This document shows, in pieces, positions 1-5,892 of a stretch of 6,698 bases of DNA (positions are counted from its first letter, which is position 1; the number at the start of each line of letters is the position of its first letter). The DNA is from Chromatiales bacterium (GTDB lineage Bacteria; Pseudomonadota; Gammaproteobacteria; Steroidobacterales; GCA-2729495). The notes under the pieces are model-generated. The model was not told where the DNA came from, did no database searches, and saw only the letters and a program-made list of their open reading frames with translations. Position numbers and translations under genes: made by a program. Location of the stretch: positions 1-6,698 of the forward strand of contig JAUWKW010000081.1 of NCBI GenBank assembly GCA_030614035.1, given 5' to 3'.

Positions 1-1
1 G

Positions 2-1732
2 CTATTCGCTCTATATCAAAAGGTTTCCACAAGCCTCGAGGGCACGGCCAAAGGCCCCGAACAAAATCTGCTGGATCACGCGTTACGGGATTTCCGACTG
101 GCGGGAGTCGATTTGCCTGCGAAAAAAAAGGCCCGTTTCAAAACGGTTATCGAAGAACTGACGCAGCTGCAGGCCAAATTCGAGCAGAACCTGCGCGATG
201 CCATGGCCGCGTGGTCCTGGCACGAGACTCGGCGTGAGCGACTAGCAGGTATTCCGGAGACGGTTCTCGCATCCGCCGCTGAGGCAGCAGCAGCAGCAGA
301 CAAGCAGGGATGGCTGTTGCATCTGAACCAGCCGACCTACGTTGCCGTAATTACCCATGCAGAGAACCGCGATCTACGTTTCCAGTTCTACCGGGCATGG
401 GTCACCCGTGCGTCGGACGAGGGCCCAAACGGGGGTCAGTTCGATAATTCGGAAACCATGGATCGTATTCTCGCCCTGCGTGCCGAAGAAGCGGCATTGG
501 TCGGATACGAAAACTTTGCAGAGTATTCACTGGTCACCAAAATGGCCGGGTCTGTCGAGGAAGTGCGGGGGTTTCTGCGGCAGTTGCTCGACGAGTCCAG
601 GTCCGTCGCGCGTCGTGAGTTGGCGGATCTTGAGCAGTTTGCCAGCATCGAACTGGAAGCCTGGGATATCCACTATTACAGCGAAAAGCTTCGGCGCGAC
701 CGGTTTTCCATCTCCGATGAGGAGCTGCGTCCGTATTTCCCGTTACCAAAGGTCCTAGATGGATTGTTTTTGGCCACCAACAAACTCTTTGGCATTACCG
801 CTGAGCGAGACCATAACGTTGATACCTGGCGGCCAGACGTGCAGTTTTTCAAACTCCTAGACGCAAACGGTATCGAGATTGGCGCTTTTTTCCTTGATCT
901 TTTTACACACCAGAACAAGCGCGCTGGCGCCTGGATGGATGAGTGCATAATGCGCAAGCATATTGGCGATCGTCTACAAACGCCGGTCGCCCATCTGGTC
1001 TGTAACTTTACGTTGCCGACGAATGATGCGCCCGCACTTCTCACGCACGATGAAGTCGTTACTATATTTCATGAATTCGGGCATACGCTGCACCATTTGC
1101 TCACCCGCATGGACTATCCGAGTGTCTCCGGGATAAACGGCGTACCCTGGGACGCCGTGGAGTTGCCGAGCCAGTTCATGGAAAACTTTGCCTGGGACCC
1201 ACGCGTTGTCATTGCCCTGTCCAGTCATCATGTCACCGGGGAGGCATTGCCGGAAGAACTGCTCGAACGGCTCCAGGAGTCGCGTACCTTCCAGGCTGGC
1301 ATGCAAATGTTGCGGCAACTGGAATTCGCGCTGTTCGACTGGCGGATCCACGCTGAGTATTCGGATGAAACCGGTGGACGAATTGGTGAAATCCTCAACG
1401 AGGTTCGTGAGCAGGTTGCAGTTGTCCGGTACCCGCCATTCAACCGGCTTGCGCACAGCTTCGCACATGTTTTCGGTGGCGGTTATGCAGCTGGATACTA
1501 CAGCTACAAATGGGCAGAGGTACTAGCGGCCGACGCATTTTCCGCGTTCGAGGGCGAGGACCTGTTTAATCGCGACGCCGCAACAGCCTTCCGTCAACAG
1601 ATACTGGAGGTTGGCGGCGGTGCCGACATTAGCGAAGCGTACCGTGCCTTCCGCGGGCGCGCTCCAGATATAGAAGCGCTTCTGGTTCGGTCCGGTATTC
1701 ATTCACCGCCGGATGTTCAGTCAGCGACTTGA
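2..1732 (+). CDS. prlC: Oligopeptidase A, M3 family zinc metallopeptidase (5' partial)
   Basis: Cytosolic zinc endopeptidase that degrades short peptides, including cleaved signal peptides. The frame is open from base 2, so the N-terminus lies outside the window. About 576 residues are visible, against roughly 680 in the family, so about 100 are missing. Counting from the internal TTG at 113 as residue 1, the zinc site is HEFGH (H320, E321, H324), with the third ligand E350 in the VELPSQ segment. A C-terminal GGGYAAGYYSYKWAEVLAADAF-type block, which carries the substrate-binding tyrosines of M3 peptidases, lies near bases 1471-1542. The TTG at 113 has GGGAG 6 bases upstream, but the frame before it already reads family-like sequence (LRDFRLAGVDLP), so it is not the true start. 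The gene is intact to its TGA. xthA follows after 36 bases, probably on the same transcript. Family assignment is certain; the prlC name is very likely. Confidence 0.96.
   Translation, partial: LFALYQKVSTSLEGTAKGPEQNLLDHALRDFRLAGVDLPAKKKARFKTVIEELTQLQAKFEQNLRDAMAAWSWHETRRERLAGIPETVLASAAEAAAAADKQGWLLHLNQPTYVAVITHAENRDLRFQFYRAWVTRASDEGPNGGQFDNSETMDRILALRAEEAALVGYENFAEYSLVTKMAGSVEEVRGFLRQLLDESRSVARRELADLEQFASIELEAWDIHYYSEKLRRDRFSISDEELRPYFPLPKVLDGLFLATNKLFGITAERDHNVDTWRPDVQFFKLLDANGIEIGAFFLDLFTHQNKRAGAWMDECIMRKHIGDRLQTPVAHLVCNFTLPTNDAPALLTHDEVVTIFHEFGHTLHHLLTRMDYPSVSGINGVPWDAVELPSQFMENFAWDPRVVIALSSHHVTGEALPEELLERLQESRTFQAGMQMLRQLEFALFDWRIHAEYSDETGGRIGEILNEVREQVAVVRYPPFNRLAHSFAHVFGGGYAAGYYSYKWAEVLAADAFSAFEGEDLFNRDAATAFRQQILEVGGGADISEAYRAFRGRAPDIEALLVRSGIHSPPDVQSAT
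284..298 (+). repeat. In-frame (GCA)5 trinucleotide repeat within prlC
   Basis: Five perfect GCA copies encode five consecutive alanines, preceded by SAAE and followed by D, in the N-terminal helical part of the visible protein. The unit is three bases, so length changes would alter the alanine count without breaking the frame. Confidence 0.9.
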
Positions 1733-1768
1733 CGAGTTAGCGCAACGGTATACGCATTTCCCCAAACG

Positions 1769-2533
1769 ATGAAAATCGCAAGCTGGAATGTTAATTCAAT
1801 TCGTGTGCGTATTGACCACGTGCGGGACTGGCTGCGCGAAGAACAAGCAGATGTGCTCGGGCTGCAGGAAATCAAGATGCCGGGGGAAAATTATCCGGTA
1901 AGCGATTTGGAGGAGGTTGGCTATCACAGCCTGGTGAATGGTCAGAAAACCTACAATGGTGTCGCGCTGCTGTCGCGCGAGGAACCGGAAGACCCGATTT
2001 GTGATCTGCCAGGTTATGACGATCCGCAAAAGCGCGTCGTCGCAGCATCCTACCGGGATATTCGCGCCGTCAACATCTACGTCCCAAACGGCCAGACCGT
2101 TGGATCGGAGAAATTTGAATACAAACTAGAGTGGCTCGATGCGCTGCGCGAGTTTCTCGCAGCTGAATTACTGAAGCATCCGCGGTTAGTCGTATTCGGT
2201 GACTACAATATTGCGCCCGAGGACCGCGACGTGCACGACCCAGCCGATTGGGAGGGCAAGATCCTGTGCAGTGATGCGGAGCGTGAGAAACTTCGCAACT
2301 TGATGGATCTCGGTCTGGTCGACAGTTACCGGTTATTCGACCAAGCGGAGAACGGTTTCAGTTGGTGGGACTACCGTGCGGGGGCCTTCCGGAGGAACCG
2401 GGGACTTCGCATCGATCTGATGCTGGTCTCAGAATCACTCGCCGCCACCTGTAGCGCTAGTGGTATCGATCCAGCTCCCCGACGGCTTGAGCGTCCATCG
2501 GACCATGCGCCGGTCTGGGCTGTTTTCAATTGA
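1769..2533 (+). CDS. xthA: Exodeoxyribonuclease III (AP endonuclease family 1)
   Basis: Magnesium-dependent 3'-5' exonuclease and apurinic/apyrimidinic endonuclease of base-excision repair, acting on DNA in the cytoplasm. The 254 residues form one complete exonuclease/endonuclease/phosphatase fold, slightly shorter than the 268-residue E. coli enzyme. Visible catalytic elements, in order, are WNVNS with N7, LQEIK with metal ligand E34, the NIYVPNG segment with Y104, GDYNIAP with D145 and N147, and the terminal SDHAP with D245 and H246. All key residues are present. The ATG at 1769 gives the canonical MKIASWNVNSI start, but no Shine-Dalgarno sequence stands before it (the preceding bases read ttccccaaacg). 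It lies 36 bases after prlC with no hairpin terminator between them, so read-through from prlC is likely. Assignment to the ExoIII branch is secure. Confidence 0.96.
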   Translation: MKIASWNVNSIRVRIDHVRDWLREEQADVLGLQEIKMPGENYPVSDLEEVGYHSLVNGQKTYNGVALLSREEPEDPICDLPGYDDPQKRVVAASYRDIRAVNIYVPNGQTVGSEKFEYKLEWLDALREFLAAELLKHPRLVVFGDYNIAPEDRDVHDPADWEGKILCSDAEREKLRNLMDLGLVDSYRLFDQAENGFSWWDYRAGAFRRNRGLRIDLMLVSESLAATCSASGIDPAPRRLERPSDHAPVWAVFN

Positions 2534-2736
2534 CCCGCCAAAACCGGCGCAGGCCCTCACTGCACCACATTTAAAACGACGATTCGACACGGCCAAGCGT
2601 TTAGCCACCATTTCCGCAAATATGGTGATTGTGCGGATGTCGGGTGCATGTGAGAATGTTCCCCTGGAATCGCGAGGGAAGCGCGATCTAAAAGTCTGCA
2701 AGGACGCTAGGCCATTTCCTCGGTACTGCAGACAAG
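2534..2736 (+). other. Intergenic leader region between xthA and the HD-domain gene
   Basis: No gene is supported in these 203 bases. They hold several short inverted repeats: CGCC/GGCG just after the xthA stop, CACCAT/ATGGTG (2606-2611 with 2622-2627), TCCGCA/TGCGGA (2613-2618 with 2632-2637), and ATCGCG/CGCGAT (2669-2674 with 2682-2687). The second and third overlap and could not form together. None is followed by a T-run, so none looks like a standard intrinsic terminator. A weak promoter-like pair, TTGTGC (2629-2634) and GAGAAT (2652-2657) with a 17-base spacer, matches the sigma-70 consensus at only 3 and 4 of 6 positions. A promoter for the downstream gene is plausible here but not identified. 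Confidence 0.4.
2669..2687 (+). repeat. GC-rich stem-loop upstream of the HD-domain gene
   Basis: A perfect 6-base-pair stem ATCGCG/CGCGAT encloses a 7-base loop (agggaag), 49 bases before the ATG at 2737. The loop contains a purine-rich AGGGA. A role in the leader of the HD gene is only a guess. Confidence 0.4.
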
Positions 2737-3795
2737 ATGGTGGTAAACCACGATTCATTACCGGTTTCGCGACTGACTCCGAAAGATCGGAGAGACGACT
2801 ACGATGTTACCAACACCGTAAAGGTCAGCTCCATAAATCAGGTCAGAGCGGCCGTCGGCAGGCTATTCCGGGCCGCCTACCCGACCGCATCGTTCGATCT
2901 GGGGTGGATGGCCTTCCACGATTTTCGCTTGCTGTTCGAAGGCCGAATGCCTGGCTACCAGGGTTGCGATACCGTCTATCACGACAGGCAGCACACGCTC
3001 GACGTAACTCTGGCGATGGCGCGCCTGATTGCCGGCCACGAGCGGTCCGTGCCAGTACCCGACCGGCTCGGGGAATACCGCGCGACCGTCGGTCTGATCA
3101 CCGCACTGTTGCATGACTCCGGGTATATCCTCGAAACCACTGACACCGCGCACCAAAACGGCGCCGAGTATACGCTATCCCATGTTTCGCGTAGTGCCGC
3201 CTACCTACGCGATTACCTTCCGAAGATTGGCCTTGCTCAAGCGGTTCCGATCGCTACCGAGATCGTTCATTTCACGGGTTATGAGAAGAGCCTCGACGAG
3301 ATCGAACTCGATGATCCAAAAGACAGCCTGATTGGCCATCTGCTCGGCACTGCTGATTTGATTGCCCAGATGGCGGACCGCTGTTACCTGGAAAAATGCC
3401 GCGATCGCTTGTACTGCGAATTTGTGCTGGCCGGCATCGCGATCAGCGACCAGGGCGACGGCTTCAAACTGGTTCGCTACCAGTCCGGTGTTGATTTGTT
3501 GCGCCAGACCCCCGCCTTTTACCGTGATACGGCGCTTCGGCGTCTGGACGGTTACTTCAGTGGTGCCTACCGGTACATCGAAGCGCTATACAACGGCCGC
3601 AACCCGTACATGGAGGTGATCGACAGGAATCTGCGTTATCTCGAGCACATCATCGAGATCGGAGAGTGGCCGGAGCTGCGACGCAATCCGCCGTGCTTCA
3701 CCGTAAAAGACAGCGCGGTGTCAGCAACGAACGTGCTGGTCAATAGTTACCTCAACAATATTCGTAACTCGCCGGTGGTGCTGGGGAAGGCGTGA
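2737..3795 (+). CDS. HD-superfamily metal-dependent phosphohydrolase, PDEase class I-like
   Basis: Probable soluble metal-dependent phosphohydrolase of 352 residues; the substrate is unknown. The HD core spans about residues 75-235. YHDRQHTLDV supplies H82 and H86, LLHDSGY supplies H126 and D127, and GTADLIAQMAD supplies D207. The order and spacing (YHxxxH, then HD, then a distal D) match the catalytic and metal-ligand pattern of class I cyclic-nucleotide phosphodiesterases, where the first motif reads YHNxxHAxDV. H139 lies in an insert after the HD pair. No GAF, PAS, receiver or membrane segment is visible. The C-terminal 115 or so residues are helical-looking and not recognised. The ATG at 2737 is the first start after an in-frame stop at 2689 but lacks a Shine-Dalgarno sequence; the next in-frame ATG (M58) is too late to keep the N-terminal region. 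HD membership is firm; cyclic-nucleotide hydrolysis is inference. Confidence 0.85.
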   Translation: MVVNHDSLPVSRLTPKDRRDDYDVTNTVKVSSINQVRAAVGRLFRAAYPTASFDLGWMAFHDFRLLFEGRMPGYQGCDTVYHDRQHTLDVTLAMARLIAGHERSVPVPDRLGEYRATVGLITALLHDSGYILETTDTAHQNGAEYTLSHVSRSAAYLRDYLPKIGLAQAVPIATEIVHFTGYEKSLDEIELDDPKDSLIGHLLGTADLIAQMADRCYLEKCRDRLYCEFVLAGIAISDQGDGFKLVRYQSGVDLLRQTPAFYRDTALRRLDGYFSGAYRYIEALYNGRNPYMEVIDRNLRYLEHIIEIGEWPELRRNPPCFTVKDSAVSATNVLVNSYLNNIRNSPVVLGKA

Positions 3796-3822
3796 AGCGA
3801 TAAATTCCTGGCACAACGACCG
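3796..3822. other. Short convergent junction without an evident intrinsic terminator
   Basis: Only 27 bases separate the stop of the + strand HD gene from the stop of the - strand DUF2845 gene. I see no GC-rich hairpin with a T-run on either strand, so transcripts probably run into the opposing gene or end by a factor-dependent route. Confidence 0.5.
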
Positions 3823-4122
3823 TTACTTAACGTATACAATACTCTTCAGTTCCCCGGCCTCTACTTCAAGATCCGCGGGCCACAGTCCGGTCCCCCGATC
3901 GTAGCGCCAAATCTCGACCTCATAGGTACCCGTTTGTCGATTACCGGAGAATACGGGCCGTTGCTCAACCGTCTTCGTGTCCGGATCACCACAATGCTTC
4001 AACACCTCATCCGCGGCCATTCCAGCTCGAATAAGTTTTCCCTTACACCTAAGAGTCGTATCTGCGCCCTGGCCGACACTCGACATAGTAATTATGAGCA
4101 ACAACAACACCGACTTTTTCAT
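3823..4122 (-). CDS. DUF2845 family exported protein
   Basis: A small secreted, probably periplasmic protein of 99 residues and unknown function. Residues 1-20 form a clear signal peptide: MKK, then the hydrophobic run SVLLLLIITMSSV, with likely cleavage after GQGA20. The mature part shows the DUF2845 pattern: a cysteine in LRCKGKLI (C26), then GMAADEVLKHCGDP with C44, then an EVEIWRYDRG segment and a closing strand ending in IVYVK. The GxxxxEVLxxCGxP block recalls SmpA/BamE-like small envelope domains. C26 and C44 could form a disulfide after export. The frame is open further upstream to 4293, but the ATG at 4122 is chosen because it begins the signal peptide and has AGGGA 7 bases upstream. 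It lies 174 bases after the GFA gene, so it may have its own promoter. Confidence 0.88.
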   Translation of the reverse strand: MKKSVLLLLIITMSSVGQGADTTLRCKGKLIRAGMAADEVLKHCGDPDTKTVEQRPVFSGNRQTGTYEVEIWRYDRGTGLWPADLEVEAGELKSIVYVK

Positions 4123-4129
4123 ATGGTTG

Positions 4130-4134
4130 TCCCT
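4130..4134 (-). promoter_or_regulatory. Ribosome binding site deciding the DUF2845 gene start
   Basis: AGGGA on the - strand, 7 bases before the ATG at 4122. It favours this start over the longer open frame, whose extra 57 residues look nothing like a signal peptide. Confidence 0.75.
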
Positions 4135-4174
4135 AGCGCGCCGCGATGAGCCGCAATGGTCTGGTTTAAAGGGT

Positions 4175-4205
4175 ATTTGACCATGCGGGTCGAGGTCATG
4201 TTCAA
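4175..4205 (-). promoter_or_regulatory. Weak candidate sigma-70 promoter for the DUF2845 gene
   Basis: On the - strand TTGAAC (4205-4200) and TCAAAT (4180-4175) each match the -35 and -10 consensus at 4 of 6 positions, but the 19-base spacer is long. The pair sits about 50 bases before the ATG at 4122 and just downstream of a dyad at 4211-4232. Placement is sensible; sequence quality is poor. Confidence 0.2.
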
Positions 4206-4210
4206 CCCTG

Positions 4211-4232
4211 ATCGCAAACGCGTTGCAGCGAT
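4211..4232. repeat. Dyad element upstream of the DUF2845 gene
   Basis: Arms ATCGC (4211-4215) and GCGAT (4228-4232) surround a perfect 8-base palindrome, AACGCGTT (4217-4224), itself part of the near-palindrome GCAAACGCGTTGC (4214-4226). The nested symmetry could be an operator. It lies next to the weak candidate promoter for the DUF2845 gene. No binding protein can be named. Confidence 0.35.
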
Positions 4233-4296
4233 TGGATCCGACCACGCAAAACAGGTTGACATAATTCCGTTGTGAACGATGAACCGGCCACACAGT

Positions 4297-4695
4297 TCAA
4301 CCCGGGAATTCCTCGAATCGAGGTAAGTCATCGTTGAGATCGTACCAATCGCGCTTCTGACTCACCCAGATGTGCGTTTTCGAACGGATTCCGGGATCTC
4401 CGTCGATCGTGCCGATGCGTAACCCCACCATGTCGGGGCTGGCTTGCGACCGAGCGAAAACATGTGCCCCACAGCGACTGCAGAACCAGCGATTCTTTCC
4501 TGGAGAGGATTCATACGGTGTCAGCGCATTTTCCCCGGAAATAATTTTGAATGCGCCTTCGGGTACGAAGCCGGTAGATCCATAGACCGTGCCATTGATC
4601 TTTCGACAGGTTTCACAATGACAGTGAATGATTCCCTGTATATCTTCCGACACTTCGAACTTCACTGCCCCACAATGACAACCGCCGCTAACCAT
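4297..4695 (-). CDS. GFA family (glutathione-dependent formaldehyde-activating enzyme-like) zinc protein
   Basis: A cytosolic zinc-binding protein of 132 residues with the GFA/CENP-V fold. The founding member was reported to speed S-hydroxymethylglutathione formation, but most homologues have no proven reaction. The full cysteine set is visible: C6 and C8 in GGCHCGAV, C25, C27 and C30 in HCHCETCRK, and C72 and C75 in WFCSRCGAH. These fit the usual two zinc sites. The protein ends normally at EEFPG. Two adjacent ATGs are possible (4698 and 4695). I chose 4695 because GGAG lies 7 bases before it and the protein then starts MVSGGCHCG, as is usual for the family. Its start shares one base with the TGA of the cupin gene (TGATG; or ATGA if 4698 is used), pointing to translational coupling. 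The open frame further upstream overlaps the cupin gene and is not coding. Confidence 0.92.
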   Translation of the reverse strand: MVSGGCHCGAVKFEVSEDIQGIIHCHCETCRKINGTVYGSTGFVPEGAFKIISGENALTPYESSPGKNRWFCSRCGAHVFARSQASPDMVGLRIGTIDGDPGIRSKTHIWVSQKRDWYDLNDDLPRFEEFPG

Positions 4696-5183
4696 CATTC
4701 CTCTCCATCCCAGTACCCCACAGGTTTCTTTGCATAAAAGCCGCCGACTTTGTTGCGCCCACCGCCTTTGAGCCAGAATTTGTCTGCCAGCACCCCGAGT
4801 TTCTCCGAGTCCGGGTAATGCACAACGTCGGGCATATTCATCGTCGAGATACAAATATATAGCAGGTCTTCTTGCCCTTGATTGACGAATACGTGCGGGT
4901 ACTCGGCTCCGCGGGGTATCAACACAAAATCGCCTTCCTCCATTTCCACTTCCTGCTCGCCGACCGACAACACACCGACCCCGGAAAGAACGTATATCGC
5001 CTCATCGTTCGCGAGGTGAGCATGTCGCGGAAAGGCCCGTTTGCCCGGTGCTACCTTGAAAACGGCACAACCAAGACCACTATCGTTTTCCGGTGCCGTC
5101 AGACCGATGCGGCCGCATTGGAAATTCTCACCGTGTGATCTTTCGCTCCAGTCCTGATCGCGAACATTGGATTTGTGAATCAT
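4695..5183 (-). CDS. Cupin-domain protein (COG3837-like)
   Basis: A cytosolic single-domain cupin of 162 residues; substrate unknown. Cupin motif 1 is seen in PGKRAFPRHAHLANDEAIYV with probable metal ligands H54, H56 and E61. Motif 2 follows in GDFVLIPRGAEYPHVFVN with P90, G92, the fourth ligand H97, and N101. After the barrel comes a PDVVHYPDSEKLGVLA segment, a tail I associate with COG3837-type cupins, and a lysine/glycine-rich end. All four metal ligands are present, so an active metal site is likely. The ATG at 5183 is chosen because GGGGAG lies 4 bases upstream. A GTG at 5225 would overlap the DUF4124 stop but has no obvious ribosome site. The gene sits between the DUF4124 gene and the overlapping GFA gene in one apparent operon. 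Enzyme or regulator cannot be told apart from sequence. Confidence 0.9.
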   Translation of the reverse strand: MIHKSNVRDQDWSERSHGENFQCGRIGLTAPENDSGLGCAVFKVAPGKRAFPRHAHLANDEAIYVLSGVGVLSVGEQEVEMEEGDFVLIPRGAEYPHVFVNQGQEDLLYICISTMNMPDVVHYPDSEKLGVLADKFWLKGGGRNKVGGFYAKKPVGYWDGEE

Positions 5184-5187
5184 TCTG

Positions 5188-5193
5188 CTCCCC
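5188..5193 (-). promoter_or_regulatory. Ribosome binding site deciding the cupin gene start
   Basis: GGGGAG on the - strand, 4 bases before the ATG at 5183. It supports this start over the GTG at 5225, leaving a 38-base gap after the DUF4124 stop. Confidence 0.65.
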
Positions 5194-5221
5194 GTTTTCT
5201 GTAGCTGGTATTTTCCCGGAA

Positions 5222-5785
5222 TCACCGCTCGCCCGGATTCGGCTCGGCACGCCTGAGGCGCTCATCCTCAGCCAGTTTGCATTCGGGCAGGTCATCGAAC
5301 ATGCGCGGACTAAGTGTGCCGTCCGGATTCGCTCTGGGTTCACCGAGGTCTTGGTAATAACGATCGCAAATGTCCGGATCGGTGCGGCTCGCTTTACACT
5401 GTGCGATTTCCCGTGTCCTGATGGGCGCTATCCGGGCTTCCCTGGCCGTTTCACAGCCGGCGTCCAGTTCCTCCAGCGACATATCCGCGTATTGCACTGC
5501 CCGGACTTGCGGCATCGCCGGGGCGGTTCCTGGTTCCGCCGCCGATTTTCTCGTCGGCGGTGGCACGAATCCGGGTAGCGGGGCTGGTTCAACGATCATG
5601 ACTTCTGCCGCGACTCCGTCCGGTGGAGGGCTGGTCGAGTAAGTCGCATGTCCAGACTCATCCACTGTTTTGTAGACGGTCTGAGCCGGGAGTCCTGCAA
5701 AAACAAATAGACATAGCACGCCCACCACGAAAAAGCCCGATGGCCGAACTGCGTACAAGAGCCCATCAGCTTTGATTTCAGACAT
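5222..5785 (-). CDS. DUF4124-domain envelope protein with cysteine-rich C-terminus
   Basis: A probable exported or membrane-anchored envelope protein of 187 residues, function unknown. Residues 17-34 form one hydrophobic segment (GFFVVGVLCLFVFAGLPA) that could be a signal peptide or an anchor. Directly after it comes the DUF4124 motif TVYKTVDESGHATYSTSPPP (about 37-56). A proline/alanine-rich linker (about 65-95) leads to a C-terminal region with four cysteines, C111, C130, C140 and C169, in an arrangement CETAREARIAPIRTREIAQC, then DPDICDRYYQDLG, then LPECK. Even spacing suggests two disulfides. The start is uncertain: ATG 5785 has no good ribosome site. An upstream ATG at 5830 and the open frame to 5881 would give an N-terminus unlike a signal peptide. 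The cupin gene follows after 38 bases. The DUF4124 call is firm; the start less so. Confidence 0.85.
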   Translation of the reverse strand: MSEIKADGLLYAVRPSGFFVVGVLCLFVFAGLPAQTVYKTVDESGHATYSTSPPPDGVAAEVMIVEPAPLPGFVPPPTRKSAAEPGTAPAMPQVRAVQYADMSLEELDAGCETAREARIAPIRTREIAQCKASRTDPDICDRYYQDLGEPRANPDGTLSPRMFDDLPECKLAEDERLRRAEPNPGER

Positions 5786-5800
5786 CGCGCACTTTATGTA

Positions 5801-5821
5801 TGCATCCCTGCAGCTGATGCA
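5801..5821. repeat. Inverted repeat upstream of the DUF4124 gene
   Basis: Arms TGCATC (5801-5806) and GATGCA (5816-5821) are perfect inverted repeats over a 9-base centre that contains the palindrome CTGCAG (5808-5813). An ATGCAT palindrome overlaps the left arm. The element ends 15 bases before the ATG at 5785, where it could act as an operator or as a structure in the leader. No known regulator site is recognised. Confidence 0.4.
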
Positions 5822-5870
5822 CGCTAGCATAGTGGTATGGTCTGCCGCGCGAGAGCGGTTCCCCGCCCGG

Positions 5871-5889
5871 GTGTTCGGCACCGAAACAC
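5871..5889 (-). terminator. Small hairpin just after the CBS gene, no T-run
   Basis: GTGTT-CGG (5871-5878) pairs with CCG-AACAC (5881-5889) with one bulged base, starting 3 bases past the CBS stop. There is no T-run after it in the direction of CBS transcription, so it is at best a weak or non-classical terminator, or a 3'-end protecting hairpin. Confidence 0.25.
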
Positions 5890-5892
5890 TCG

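Noticed and set aside
974..1468. 164-residue open frame on the - strand inside prlC
   Set aside because: It lies fully antisense to the conserved zinc-site region of prlC and shows no recognisable domain.
113..1732. TTG at 113 as the real start of the peptidase, with GGGAG 6 bases upstream
   Set aside because: The same frame is open to base 2 and encodes family-like sequence before 113, so the gene extends left out of the window.
2804..2821. Five-codon ORF with GGAG 11 bases upstream as a real leader peptide gene
   Set aside because: It lies inside the HD coding frame and is too short to support as a gene; kept only as part of a finding.
2460..3116. 218-residue + strand open frame spanning the xthA end and the HD gene start
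   Set aside because: It overlaps two genes with clear motifs, is very arginine-rich, and has no domain or ribosome site; it is an alternate-frame shadow.
4256..4261. Perfect TTGACA on the + strand
   Set aside because: No -10 element lies 16-18 bases downstream and no + strand gene follows; it falls in a region coded on the - strand.
5093..5578. 161-residue + strand open frame across the cupin and DUF4124 genes
   Set aside because: It is antisense to two genes with clear domain motifs and has no features of its own.
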